NCBI GenBank assembly: GCA_023416335.1
Contig: JAEZHY010000053.1
Span: forward strand, 1 to 64,000
Length of the DNA: 64,000 nucleotides
Direction of reading: 5' to 3'
Source: Pseudomonadota bacterium
GTDB taxonomy: Bacteria; Desulfobacterota; Syntrophobacteria; Syntrophobacterales; Syntrophobacteraceae
Made by a program: the position numbers and the translations under genes. Under the pieces are notes generated by a model. That model was not told the DNA's origin and ran no database searches. It saw only the letters and a program-made list of their open reading frames with translations. Every line of letters starts with the position of its first letter. The first letter of the stretch is position 1. Below, piece by piece: positions 50,923 through 60,054 of this stretch.

Positions 50923-51765
50923 TCAGAATGTCCCCGCGATTACCAGAGCCAGCCCCACCTGCACAAGAGAAGAAAGCACGGCGACCGGGAGGTTCCGGTC
51001 TTTGGCGATCTCCCGATCGAAGGAAACTTTGGGCACGAAGATCAGGTTTCCAAGAAAGCGAAAGATCAGAAGCGCAACGAGACCGGCGACAAAATACAGG
51101 ACAAAACCCCCGAGGCCTGAGATCCACCCGGTAAACGGCCCGGCCACTCCGGCGCGAAGAATGATCGCGAGCGCAATGAGCATTCCCGCGGCATCCATCC
51201 CCGCCGCCGTGTTTTGCTTCACTTCGATTTCTTCGCAGATGTTTCGCGGCGTAACCGCTTCAAGTATATAGAAAGCTGCCACGAGGGCTGCCTGGGCCAG
51301 GAGAAAGAAGACGCCCGCCGCCAGGATGCCTCCGCCTTCGCCGGAAAATGCCCCGTGCATTATTATCCCGCTTGCGACGTAGCTCGCGAATTCCATCAGT
51401 CCGACGGCGGAATTTCCTTCGCTGACCGCCTTGTCGCCGTCCACCTTGCAGAGAATTATTTTGTCGTTCACCACAAAGGCCAGAAAGAGAAGTACTATGA
51501 GAACGACGCCTCCTTCGATGAAGTTGATCAGGTCGTCTGCAAGCGCCTGGGACCGGCCGAACAGGGTTCCTGCCAGCCCGAATGCGAGACCCAGGTACAT
51601 TCCGGATTTCCTCAGGCTCACGGCAAGGTTCCTGCCGCGGATCATGAGTTCGTCCTCGTTGAACGGGGTGCGTTTGTCGTCCAGGAACTTGATTGCCCAC
51701 ATGAAGCCCAGGGCCAGAAGCGGATAAACGACGAACGGAACTGCGATCTTCAGGATATCCTGCAT
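50923..51765 (-). CDS. DUF350 family membrane protein
   Basis: A 280-residue polytopic membrane protein, about eight TM helices, with two tandem DUF350-like halves (LIVLLFLAFVVNDKIILCKV in the first, LVALLIFRFLGNLIFVP in the second). Follows the YgiC-like ATP-grasp gene by 27 bases on the same strand. DUF350 proteins are known to accompany YgiB/YgiC-type genes in many bacteria, in proposed envelope peptide-ligation systems of unproven function. Downstream member of a three-gene operon. Confidence 0.85.
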   Translation of the reverse strand: MQDILKIAVPFVVYPLLALGFMWAIKFLDDKRTPFNEDELMIRGRNLAVSLRKSGMYLGLAFGLAGTLFGRSQALADDLINFIEGGVVLIVLLFLAFVVNDKIILCKVDGDKAVSEGNSAVGLMEFASYVASGIIMHGAFSGEGGGILAAGVFFLLAQAALVAAFYILEAVTPRNICEEIEVKQNTAAGMDAAGMLIALAIILRAGVAGPFTGWISGLGGFVLYFVAGLVALLIFRFLGNLIFVPKVSFDREIAKDRNLPVAVLSSLVQVGLALVIAGTF

Positions 51766-51792
51766 ATTGTTTCTCCTCGTTCTCCGGAAGTC

Positions 51793-52932
51793 CTATCGGA
51801 ACAGGTGAGGTACAAAGCGGTCGCCTTTATATGTTATCGGTCCGGAAGTCTCCCGAATGCCCATGCCGGCCGAAAGGTCCCCGACAATCCAGCAGCCGAG
51901 AATCGGATAGTTCCCGTCGAAGCACGGTATGTCGGCAAGGGCCTGGTAGATAAACCCTTCTTCCCCGTAGGTCCCCGAGGTTTGAATCTCCCGGCTGTCC
52001 TTCACGATGGAGATATTGGAACCTTCGCGGGAGAGTTTGGGTTTGCGGACATAGTCTTTGAGACTAACGGGTCCGTCGAAATATGCTTCGAGCAGGTTCG
52101 GGTGGCCCGGGTTGAGTTCCCAGAGAATGGGCAAGATGCCTTTATTGGACAGTATCATTTTCCAGATCGGCTCGATCCAGCACATCTCCTCGTAGGTTTC
52201 GAGAAGATATCCGCCGAACTGCTCGGCAATGAGCCATTCCCAGGGGTAGAGCTTGAAGATGTTCCGGATCGGGACTTCCCTGAGGTCGGCAAATCGACGG
52301 TTAGGATGGTCCCAGCCGATATCTTCCATGAGGATCCGCTCGGTCATGAAACCCTGTTCGCCGGCCGTGTCCTGCAGATAGGTCGTCGTGACGAGGTCTT
52401 CCAGGTTGTCGGACACACAGGCAAAATGAATCCTTTCCCCTGCATCCCTGTTGAAACCGAAATTCTGCCAGCACGCCCCCAGCTTTTCGTGGATGGAATT
52501 GAACTGGTCTGCGTCCCCGAACAGTTCCTGAAGCCAGAACCACTGCGTGACGGAGGCTTCGAGAAGGGACGTCGGGGTATCGGCGTTGTACTCCAGCATC
52601 CTGGGCGGATTTACCCCGTCGTAGGCAAAATCGAAGCGGCCGTATAATGACGGTTGTCTTCTCTGCCAGGATTTCTTGATGACGGGAATGGCCGCGAACG
52701 GAATGGAAAGCTCTTCGAAACGATCGTTGTCGATGACATGCTGGACGGCTGCAAGGCAGAGGGAGTGAAGCTCGTTTGCCGCGTCGTCGAGTTCGTCGAT
52801 CTGGGCGGCATCGAATTCGTAGTACGCGCTCTCGTTCCACCAGACACCGTCCTCGGTATGGTGGAAGAGGAGTCCTGTTTCTTCGACCTTCCCCTGCCAG
52901 TTTCTGCGCGGTTTTATGGTAATCCGTTTCAT
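51793..52932 (-). CDS. YgiC/glutathionylspermidine synthase-like ATP-grasp ligase
   Basis: A 379-residue protein of the pre-ATP-grasp/ATP-grasp family related to the synthetase half of glutathionylspermidine synthase and to E. coli YgiC/YjfC. Family marks: YGRFDFAYDG, MLEYNADTPTSLLEAS, ILPILWELNPGHPNLLEAYF and VRKPKLSREGSNISI (nucleotide site). The start at 52932 has CGGAGCACGA; a frame from 52962 is longer but unsupported. The partner gene upstream encodes a YgiB-like lipoprotein, downstream a DUF350 protein. The likely reaction is ATP-driven amide bond formation; substrates are not known for YgiC itself. Confidence 0.93.
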   Translation of the reverse strand: MKRITIKPRRNWQGKVEETGLLFHHTEDGVWWNESAYYEFDAAQIDELDDAANELHSLCLAAVQHVIDNDRFEELSIPFAAIPVIKKSWQRRQPSLYGRFDFAYDGVNPPRMLEYNADTPTSLLEASVTQWFWLQELFGDADQFNSIHEKLGACWQNFGFNRDAGERIHFACVSDNLEDLVTTTYLQDTAGEQGFMTERILMEDIGWDHPNRRFADLREVPIRNIFKLYPWEWLIAEQFGGYLLETYEEMCWIEPIWKMILSNKGILPILWELNPGHPNLLEAYFDGPVSLKDYVRKPKLSREGSNISIVKDSREIQTSGTYGEEGFIYQALADIPCFDGNYPILGCWIVGDLSAGMGIRETSGPITYKGDRFVPHLFR

Positions 52933-52945
52933 TTCGTGCTCCGTA

Positions 52946-53296
52946 TCAGCTGCCTGCGCCATGGGACGCGGCAGAGCTTCCGAAGCCGCCGCGGGCTACA
53001 CCGCTCGATGATGCCAGGTGAGTCGATCCCGAACCGCGTGCCGGAGGAGTGTTGCTCCCACCGCTGACCCTGTCGCCCACGCGGTAGCCGGACCCCCCGT
53101 AATACCAATAGTGAGCACCGCCGTAAGTGCTCCGGGTCCCATCGGCGCAGTAGTAGCTCTCCACCACCTGTCCGGTTTTCGGATCGACGCATCGCCGCTG
53201 CCCGCCGTCGGAGCATCCGGATAAAACGAGCGCGGACATCGCCACGCCCATTACAACTATTTCGGACCTGCGCTTCTTGCCCGACCTGAACTCCAT
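52946..53296 (-). CDS. YgiB-like (DUF1190) lipoprotein
   Basis: A 116-residue exported lipoprotein: signal with lipobox LSGC (cysteine near 28), then CVDPKTGQVVESYYC and a Tyr/Gly-rich stretch (HYWYYGGSGYRVGDRV), ending in GVARGGFGSSAASH, the RGGFG tail that is typical of YgiB/DUF1190 proteins. Located 13 bases upstream of the YgiC-like gene, the same pairing as ygiB-ygiC in E. coli. The Gly/Ser-rich tail could be a substrate of the ligase; this is inference. Confidence 0.85.
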   Translation of the reverse strand: MEFRSGKKRRSEIVVMGVAMSALVLSGCSDGGQRRCVDPKTGQVVESYYCADGTRSTYGGAHYWYYGGSGYRVGDRVSGGSNTPPARGSGSTHLASSSGVARGGFGSSAASHGAGS

Positions 53297-53462
53297 CTCC
53301 CGTCTCCGCTGTCAGATTGAGAAAAAGATGAGTTTCCCCCGCTCATTTTTGAATCGTACTTGTGAGCAAATGCCTTTAGGCGAAAATAGTCAATCGAATA
53401 CTGGGGAGGGGGCAGGATTTTTGTGAGCGCGGCTCGGAGGGACGGTTGCCTATATACGGCAG

Positions 53463-53653
53463 GCCGGACGGTGGGCACGATGAAGCGTTGTGCCCACCCT
53501 ACCTTGGCTCTCGCTTTACCGGCTGGAGCCCGGCTCAAAAGCACTGCCTGGATGACGGGATGGAGGCACCAGCGTTAACAATCTGTTGAACGTATGCTGA
53601 TGTACGCAGGCGCACCGTAGAGTGGGTACGGCATTATCGTGCCCACCGTCCGG
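53463..53653. repeat. Repeat family D and E fragments
   Basis: GGTGGGCACGATG...TTGTGCCCACCCT (53471-53502), a family E piece GGCTCAAAAGCACTGCC (about 53532) and a second family D end GTGCCCACCGTCCGG (about 53640). No gene is supported in 53297-53685. Confidence 0.55.
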
Positions 53654-53685
53654 CCTTCAGATAAAATCTTGGTTGCAGCGCGCGG

Positions 53686-54666
53686 TTACTGCTTAAAAAC
53701 GATGACGACCTTTCCCACTGCCTTTCCTTTCCCCACATCCCCGTAGGCTTCGACGGCTTCTTCGGGGGTGCACGTCCGGGTGATTTCGGGAGGTGTCAGG
53801 CGACCCTCTTCAAAGGCGGGTCGAAGGGATTGGAGGACCTTGCCGCAGGCGACGGTATCCATAGCCGTCGTATCGAGTCCAAAAAGTGTGATCCTCCGGT
53901 GGTAGAAGTCGAGCAGGTCGAAGCAGACTCTTCTTTGGCCGACAGAGGTAATATTCACCTGCCGGCCTCCCGGCCCGAGCGAGTTTAACGCAGTCTCAAA
54001 CAGCGGTCCTCCGACGCAGTCGAGAACCACGTCCGCGCCTTTTCCATCGGTGAACTCCATTACCTGCTCAACGATGTCGTCGGATTCGCTGCCGAGCATC
54101 AGGTCGATTCCCATCAGCCGGGCTTCCTCGGGGCCGGCGCGGCGGCGGCCGACGCCTATCACACGCGCGGATTTCCACCTGGCGATTTTTACCGCCGAGC
54201 TGCCGACACCACCGGTTGCTCCCGTTACGAGCAGAGTTTCGCCGCTCTCAAGCTGCGCCTTTTCGATCAGTGCGGACCATGCGGTTATGTAGTTGATGCC
54301 GATCGAGGCCGCCTCGATCATCGAGAGGGATTCCGGTTTCGACTGTACGCCTTCCTTTGGCAGGACAATATACTCGGCGTGGCAGCCATCCCGGGTAAGG
54401 CCTATGTCTCCGCCCGCGCCCCAGACTTCACGGCCCGAGAGTTCCGGAGCCCCTGCCGCGACCACACCGGCAAAATCCCGGCCGGGTATTCGCGGAGGCA
54501 AGACCTTCCCGATTTTACCCTCTACGATTTTTACATCGCTCGGGTTTATGGATGTCGCATATACCTGGACCAGGACCTCTCCGGGCCCGGGGGAGGGAAC
54601 TGGAAGCCGCTCCAGGCGGAGCACTTCCGCCGGGGGGCCAATGCTTTTGAACCGCAGCGCTTTCAT
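53686..54666 (-). CDS. Quinone oxidoreductase-like medium-chain dehydrogenase/reductase
   Basis: A 326-residue MDR-superfamily enzyme without the structural zinc cysteines, as in quinone oxidoreductases. Marks: MKALRFKSIGPPAEVLRLER start, VYATSINPSDVK, the NAD(P) site LVTGATGGVGSSAVKIA, and GADVVLDCVGG. The start at 54666 follows TTGGGAGAAGTCTC; a frame to 54849 adds a Cys-rich leader with no site. It stands alone. Substrate could be a quinone, an enone or an acyl-CoA derivative; not decidable here. Confidence 0.9.
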   Translation of the reverse strand: MKALRFKSIGPPAEVLRLERLPVPSPGPGEVLVQVYATSINPSDVKIVEGKIGKVLPPRIPGRDFAGVVAAGAPELSGREVWGAGGDIGLTRDGCHAEYIVLPKEGVQSKPESLSMIEAASIGINYITAWSALIEKAQLESGETLLVTGATGGVGSSAVKIARWKSARVIGVGRRRAGPEEARLMGIDLMLGSESDDIVEQVMEFTDGKGADVVLDCVGGPLFETALNSLGPGGRQVNITSVGQRRVCFDLLDFYHRRITLFGLDTTAMDTVACGKVLQSLRPAFEEGRLTPPEITRTCTPEEAVEAYGDVGKGKAVGKVVIVFKQ

Positions 54667-54991
54667 GAGACTTCTCCCAAAGTTCGGACGATCCAAACGC
54701 TTTCGTACTCCTACGCACGAAAACAGTAAGCACTGCCGGCTTGCAGACAATCTCTCACCATGACGGGCCGTACAGCCGATAGCGACTCCGCAGTTTAGAT
54801 TGGAGTGACACACATATAAACAGGACATGGAAAGAAAATGCAGGATCACTTATATTACTTTGCAGGCAACTGTCCTGGACCTATTCCCGGTTCATCAGCA
54901 ATCGTGTCGACCTGGCGGAATACGAGCATCGGGAAGCCCAAGTGCCGATCCGATGCAGGGAGCTGAACCTTATCATTGCCGGAGGTGATCT
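54667..54991. other. Gap without recognisable element
   Basis: 325 bp between the divergent quinone oxidoreductase gene and a small gene. No repeat family member and no convincing promoter. GG-N10-GC at about 54930 lacks the rest of the sigma-54 consensus. Confidence 0.4.
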
Positions 54992-55198
54992 ATGGACGAA
55001 AGTTCGAGGTGGCAGATCCTCGATATGGAATGCCCCGATGAACAGCGGGTTGCAAGATTGCTTCTCGAGTGGAATTCCGAAGAGGGACGATTTCTGCTCA
55101 ACAGCATCCACTGCGACCATCCCCGGCTGAAAGAAACCGACAACTGGGAGTGCAACTGGTCGTGCCTCGAAGGGATTGCGTCGGAAGAGCCATTTTGA
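54992..55198 (+). CDS. 68-residue soluble orphan protein
   Basis: A small acidic protein with a perfect ribosome site (CCGGAGGTGATCT). Four cysteines (MECPDEQR, HCDHP, WECNWSC) and several Trp. No family recognised. Upstream of a tiny zinc-finger protein and a TSUP-DUF1634 pair in the same direction, so it may belong to that unit. Confidence 0.65.
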   Translation: MDESSRWQILDMECPDEQRVARLLLEWNSEEGRFLLNSIHCDHPRLKETDNWECNWSCLEGIASEEPF

Positions 55199-55325
55199 TT
55201 GCGAGTTGCAGCGGGCTTCATGGGATCGATTGAACTCTCCCGCCGCTAATCAGAAGCTCCGGTTCATTTCCTGGGGGGCGGGAGAAAGACAGGAATTTTC
55301 CCGAGGAGGCTAGGCTTAACCGAAA

Positions 55326-55493
55326 ATGGTATGCAAAATGTGCGGCGGCAAAGGCGTAATCTTCTGTATTACCTGCAAGAAAGGGAATGTGTCCCCTCCC
55401 TGGCTCTCCGGTGAGGCTGAAGGCAAGTGCTCCGTTTGCGAAAGTGGAAAACGGAAAAAATGCCCTGTCTGCGAGGGAACGGGCAGGGTCTGA
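55326..55493 (+). CDS. 55-residue DnaJ-type zinc-finger protein
   Basis: A tiny protein read directly from 55326 to the TGA at 55491-55493. It has four CxxC units, C3/C6, C14/C17, C35/C38 and C46/C49: CKMCGGKG, CITCKKG, CSVCESGK and CPVCEGTG. Two follow the CxxCxGxG pattern of the DnaJ central zinc domain, and the number and order are those of a full two-zinc DnaJ-like rubredoxin-type finger, without J domain. AGGAGG lies about 18 bases upstream, farther than ideal, so the start is less sure (the ATG at 55338 is the alternative). Possibly a stand-alone thiol/zinc chaperone module. Confidence 0.75.
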   Translation: MVCKMCGGKGVIFCITCKKGNVSPPWLSGEAEGKCSVCESGKRKKCPVCEGTGRV

Positions 55494-55542
55494 TATTATC
55501 CGTCGCGAAGCCGAAGACCGTTTCCCCTGAACGGAAGTGTCC

Positions 55543-56379
55543 ATGGACATCTTTGAGTTTTGTTCCCTTACATTTCTTGGTTCTCTGACGGCCGGTTTCC
55601 TCGGCGCCCTGACCGGCCTCGGCGGCGGCGTGGTAATTGTTCCACTGCTGACTCTTGCCTTCGGAGTGGATATCCGATACGCCATCGGCGCCTCACTCGT
55701 TTCGGTCATTGCAACGTCTTCGGGGGCGGCGGCGGCTTACGTGAAGGAGGGCTTCTCGAACATTCGCCTCGGGATGTTTCTCGAAATGGCGACTACTTTC
55801 GGTGCGCTCCTCGGGGCTGCCGTTGCCGGGATGATTTCGACGCAATTCATAGCAGTGATATTCGGTCTTGTCCTGTTGTACTCGGCTTTTCTATCGGTTC
55901 GCGGCCATTCCGAAACTACCGGCGAAGATACTCCCGATTTTCTTTCAGACTCCCTCCACCTGGACGGCACCTATCCCGGCAGGCGCGGACTCGTTTCCTA
56001 TCACGTACAGGCAATTCCGACCGGCTTCAGCCTGATGTTCCTGGCCGGTACTCTTTCCGGGCTGCTCGGGATCGGTTCGGGCGCGGTCAAGGTGCTGGCA
56101 ATGGATAAGGCGATGCGCGTACCTTTCAAAGTCTCGACCACGACCAGCAATTTCATGATCGGTGTGACGGCTGCGGCAAGCGCCGGCGTCTATCTCAACC
56201 GGGGCTACATCGACCCGGGCGTGGCCATGCCGGTCATGTTGGGGGTGGTGCTGGGATCGCTTCTCGGCTCGAAGGTCCTTGTCTCTTCCAAAACCCGGCT
56301 GCTGCGGATCGTCTTTGCGGTCGTCATCCTGTTCCTGGGGCTGGAGATGATCTACAGCGGGATCGCGGGAAGGCTCTGA
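55543..56379 (+). CDS. TSUP (TauE/SafE) family membrane carrier
   Basis: A 278-residue membrane protein with about eight TM helices, the compact form of the TSUP fold. The paired motifs are FLGALTGLGGGVVIVPLL in the first half and LSGLLGIGSGAVKVLAMD in the second. ACGGAAGTGTCC before the ATG at 55543 (GTG at 55537 is the alternative). The next gene, one base on, encodes a DUF1634 protein, a well-known companion of TSUP carriers. Sulfite, sulfur-compound or organic anion export is typical for the family. Confidence 0.92.
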   Translation: MDIFEFCSLTFLGSLTAGFLGALTGLGGGVVIVPLLTLAFGVDIRYAIGASLVSVIATSSGAAAAYVKEGFSNIRLGMFLEMATTFGALLGAAVAGMISTQFIAVIFGLVLLYSAFLSVRGHSETTGEDTPDFLSDSLHLDGTYPGRRGLVSYHVQAIPTGFSLMFLAGTLSGLLGIGSGAVKVLAMDKAMRVPFKVSTTTSNFMIGVTAAASAGVYLNRGYIDPGVAMPVMLGVVLGSLLGSKVLVSSKTRLLRIVFAVVILFLGLEMIYSGIAGRL

Positions 56380-56380
56380 T

Positions 56381-56779
56381 ATGTTCGACAAGAAAGCGCG
56401 AATCTCAGACGAGAAGATCGATGAAGTAATCGGAAACCTGCTTCGGGTGGGAGTAATCGTCTCATCCATTATCGTGCTGATCGGAGGGGCCCTTTATCTT
56501 TTGAAGCACGGAACCGAGCCGCCTCGCTACCACATTTTCTACGGTGAGCCCTCGGAACTCCGGAGCTTGACGGGAATCATGAAGTCCGCTTCGGCCTTTT
56601 CCGGCCGGGGAGTTATCCAGTTCGGCCTTCTCCTGCTGATTGCGACCCCTGTGCTCCGGGTCGCATTTACCGTCATTTCCTTTCTCATCCAGAGAGACAG
56701 AGTCTATGTCGGAGTGACGCTTATCGTTCTTTCAGTACTCCTTTTCAGCCTGGCGGGCGGTGGCAGCGGTGGCAGATGA
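56381..56779 (+). CDS. DUF1634 family membrane protein
   Basis: A 132-residue protein with three TM helices (about 22-42, 78-100, 108-125) and the family motifs IGNLLRVGVIVSSIIVLIGG and LLLIATPVLRVAFTVISF. Starts one base after the TSUP stop. Members occur next to TSUP carriers and are thought to be a subunit or regulator; no biochemical role is established. Confidence 0.9.
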   Translation: MFDKKARISDEKIDEVIGNLLRVGVIVSSIIVLIGGALYLLKHGTEPPRYHIFYGEPSELRSLTGIMKSASAFSGRGVIQFGLLLLIATPVLRVAFTVISFLIQRDRVYVGVTLIVLSVLLFSLAGGGSGGR

Positions 56780-56790
56780 TCCGTAATCGC

Positions 56791-59700
56791 TTAAGAACGC
56801 ATTCCGATTTTTATCTCCGCACTCTCCTTCCCGTACGCCATGAAATAGACGAGGGGCACCACTACGAGCGTAAACACGGTTGAAACGGTGATCCCGAAGA
56901 TGAGCGCCCAGGCCAGGCCGGAGAAGATCGGGTCGAGAGTGATCGGCCAGGCTGCGAGCATGGCGGCGAGCGAGGTGAGAAATATGGGCCGCGTGCGGAG
57001 TGCTCCCGCTTCGATGATCGAAGGTGCTATGGGCATTCCTGCCTTCTTCCGTTCTTCGAGGAATTCGATAAGAAGGATGGAATTCCTCGTCGCGATTCCT
57101 GCCAGCGCAATCATGCCGATCATTGCCGTGGCCGTGAAGTAGACCGGGTTTTCCCATCCGCCGACCTTTCCTCCTGCTGCAAGGTTGAGAATCCAGAACC
57201 CGGGCAGAATGCCGATCACCGAAAGAGGCAGCGCAATGAGCTGGATTGCCGGCAGCAGGTAACTCTGGGTCTGATAGAGCAGGAGTATGTAAATACCGAG
57301 CACGGCTATGCCGAAGGCTATCCCGAGGTCCCTGAACACGCGCAGGGTGATGTCCCACTCTCCCTCGCCGGACCAGACGAGATCGAAGCCTTTGAGGGCC
57401 GGGTCGCTCGCGGTCTTGCTCTCCAGTTCGAAAATCGCTTCCGGTGGGGGCAGCCCCGCTGTTTCACCGAAGACGTAGACAACCGGTTTCAGGTTTTTGT
57501 GATAGATCGGCTGGTCTATCGTCTCCCACTCGAATTTCCCGAGATCCGAAAGAAAAATGCCTCCATCCCTTCCCTGAACCATCAGCCCCTGCAGCCCGGC
57601 ATCGAGCGCCCGTTCCTCCCTGGGAAGCTGAAGTTTGATGTAGAGCGGGAGTACCTGGTTGTCGAGCCGAAGCGAGCCGGGTGTTTTTCCGAAAACCATT
57701 CCCTGGAGCATGTCCGCAACGGCCTGATCCGCTACGCCGTTCAGGGCCGCCTTGGCGCGGTCGACTTTGAAGACTGCTTTCCGTTGCGCCGCGACCAGGG
57801 TGTCATCCACGTCCACGACGGCCGGGGTGCTTTCGAAATGCTTCCGCACCCGTTTTGCCGCCTCGGCCTGTTGGCTATAGGGCTGCCCGATCCGTCCGTA
57901 GACTTCCGCCACAAGGGTCGATATGACGGGCGGTCCCGGCGGAGGTTCGACAATTTTGATGTTTGCATCGAAGCGGGAGGCAATCTGAGTCAAATCGTTT
58001 CGAAGCCTCAATCCAATGGCATGGCTCTGTTGGCTGCGCTTTTTCTTTCCGACCAGGTTTACACGCAGGTCGGCCGTGAAAGGTCCCTGCCGCTGGTAAT
58101 AGTGGCGCACGAGGCCGTTGAAATCCATGGGGCTCGCGGTCCCGGTATAAAGGGTTACATCAGTGACTTCGGGAACTCTTGCGAGATAGTCGGCCAGCGC
58201 GGAAGCCGCGGCTTCGGTCCCCTCCAGGGTTGTGCCTCTCGGCATGTCTATTACCACCTGGAATTCGTTCTTGTTGTCGAATGGAAGCATTTTGAGCGGC
58301 ACTCGCTTCGAGAGAACGAGCCACCCGGCAAAACCTAGCAGAACAACGACTCCGCCGATGATACCCCACTGGAGTCTTCTTTCGGCGAAGATCCTGCGCA
58401 TCATAGTGTCGTATATTTTGTAGAGGCGGGTATCTTCCAGGTTCGCAGTTTTCGCATGGCGCCGGCCGAAGGAGCCTCTCAGCATGTGCAGCGAAAGCCA
58501 CGGCGTGATTGTAAAGGCAACGAGCAGGCTCATCAGCATGGCTACCGGCACGTTCAGGGCCATGGGGGCCATATAGGGTCCCATCATGCCGGTTATAAAA
58601 AACATCGGGAGAAAAGAGATAATGACGGCCATCGTGGCCAGGATGATCGGGGGCCGGACCTCGTTTACCGCGCTCACGACGGCCTTCTCCGGCGGCTCGT
58701 TCCCCGTCTCGAAATGGCGATGGATATTTTCGACATCGACGATAGGGTCGTCTACGACGAGCCCGAGAGACAGGATGAGCGCAAAAAGGGTCACCCTGTT
58801 GATGGTGAACCCAAGCAGCATATTCAGGAGCAGGGTGAAGCTGAAGGTGACCGGGACCGCAAGGGCGATGATGATTCCTTCCCTCCACCCGAGCGTATAG
58901 GCAAGGAGGAGCACGACGATCGCGATCGCTACCAGCAACGCTTCGACAAGGTCGTTAACCTTCTCGTCCGCGGTCTTGCCGAAATCCCGCGTAACTCTCA
59001 GCCAGACGCCTTCCGGAAGCACCTCTCCGGCAAACCGCTCCCCCTCTTTCCGCACCTCCTCAGCCACTGTGACGGCATTGGTGCCCTTGCGCTTCGCCAC
59101 GGCCACCGTAACCGCGGGGTAATCCCGGTGCCGTTCCACCCGGGAGGGAAGAGGGCTTCCGCCCTCCGGGTCGAAATGGGACCCGGCCGCATTCCCGAAC
59201 ATTATCCGCGTATAGTTCTCGGGCTCGGCCGGGCCGTCCGACACCGACGCCACTTCCCGGAGGTAAATCGACCGGTTGTCGCTCGTGCCGACGACGACAT
59301 CCTCGACCTCGCGGGCAGACTGAAAAAATCGCCCGGCGTCCAGCCGGACCTCTTCATTGCCGGAGACCAGGCTGCCGGATGGAAAGGTGACATTTGCCGC
59401 CTTCAGGGCATTGGCGATCTGGTCCAGGCTTATTCCCCGTCCCGCCATCTGCTGAGGGGAAAGCTGAATCGTCAGCTGCCTCGGACGGCCGCCGACGATA
59501 AATGTGTGCCCGGCATTTTTCACCGCCTGGAGCTGGATCTCCAGTTCCTCGGCCATGCGCCGCAGTTCGTAATCGCTGTACCGGTCGCTGTAGAGGGTCA
59601 GGTTGGCAATCGGGACGTCGTCGATTTCGACCGGTTTGATTATCCAGTTGGCAACCCCCGGCGGGACTTCGTCGATATTGGCCTGGATCTTGTTGTGCAG

Positions 59701-60054
59701 CTTGACCCAGCTCCTCTCCCGGTCTTCGCCGACGTAGAAGCGCACCGTTACGACAGCCTGAGAAGGGTGGCTGGTCGAGTATACGTACTCGACTCCGTCG
59801 ATCTGGTAGAGGAGCTTTTCCAGGCGGGTGGAAACCTGGCGTTCCACTTCGCGCGCGGATGCCCCGGGCATGGAGATGATCACGTCTGCAATCGGTACCA
59901 CGATCTGGGGATCTTCCTCGCGCGGCGTGAGCATTAGGGCAATCGTTCCTGCTATCAGGCTTACCAGGATCAGCAGAACGGAGAAATTCCCCTTGAGGAA
60001 AGCCGTAACGAGGCGGGTCATCCAGTGATGGGAGTCGGATGCGGCGCCGCTCAT
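56791..60054 (-). CDS. RND efflux pump inner-membrane subunit
   Basis: A 1087-residue AcrB/CusA-type RND transporter. Twelve TM helices in the standard 1+5 / 1+5 layout with two large periplasmic loops: first helix near 23-41, fourth-helix region LILSLGLVVDDPIVDVENIH with the paired Asp of the proton relay, and a second half with LPLSVIGILPGFWILN and IATRNSILLIEFLEERKKAGM. The double Asp favours the hydrophobe/amphiphile (HAE) pumps over heavy-metal CusA pumps. Overlaps the adaptor gene by 4 bases; no outer-membrane TolC-type gene is next to it. Converges with the DUF1634 gene. Confidence 0.95.
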   Translation of the reverse strand: MSGAASDSHHWMTRLVTAFLKGNFSVLLILVSLIAGTIALMLTPREEDPQIVVPIADVIISMPGASAREVERQVSTRLEKLLYQIDGVEYVYSTSHPSQAVVTVRFYVGEDRERSWVKLHNKIQANIDEVPPGVANWIIKPVEIDDVPIANLTLYSDRYSDYELRRMAEELEIQLQAVKNAGHTFIVGGRPRQLTIQLSPQQMAGRGISLDQIANALKAANVTFPSGSLVSGNEEVRLDAGRFFQSAREVEDVVVGTSDNRSIYLREVASVSDGPAEPENYTRIMFGNAAGSHFDPEGGSPLPSRVERHRDYPAVTVAVAKRKGTNAVTVAEEVRKEGERFAGEVLPEGVWLRVTRDFGKTADEKVNDLVEALLVAIAIVVLLLAYTLGWREGIIIALAVPVTFSFTLLLNMLLGFTINRVTLFALILSLGLVVDDPIVDVENIHRHFETGNEPPEKAVVSAVNEVRPPIILATMAVIISFLPMFFITGMMGPYMAPMALNVPVAMLMSLLVAFTITPWLSLHMLRGSFGRRHAKTANLEDTRLYKIYDTMMRRIFAERRLQWGIIGGVVVLLGFAGWLVLSKRVPLKMLPFDNKNEFQVVIDMPRGTTLEGTEAAASALADYLARVPEVTDVTLYTGTASPMDFNGLVRHYYQRQGPFTADLRVNLVGKKKRSQQSHAIGLRLRNDLTQIASRFDANIKIVEPPPGPPVISTLVAEVYGRIGQPYSQQAEAAKRVRKHFESTPAVVDVDDTLVAAQRKAVFKVDRAKAALNGVADQAVADMLQGMVFGKTPGSLRLDNQVLPLYIKLQLPREERALDAGLQGLMVQGRDGGIFLSDLGKFEWETIDQPIYHKNLKPVVYVFGETAGLPPPEAIFELESKTASDPALKGFDLVWSGEGEWDITLRVFRDLGIAFGIAVLGIYILLLYQTQSYLLPAIQLIALPLSVIGILPGFWILNLAAGGKVGGWENPVYFTATAMIGMIALAGIATRNSILLIEFLEERKKAGMPIAPSIIEAGALRTRPIFLTSLAAMLAAWPITLDPIFSGLAWALIFGITVSTVFTLVVVPLVYFMAYGKESAEIKIGMRS

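Noticed and set aside
58456..59937. Plus-strand frame of 493 residues opposite the RND pump gene
   Set aside because: Antisense shadow; His/Arg/Gly-rich without domain features.
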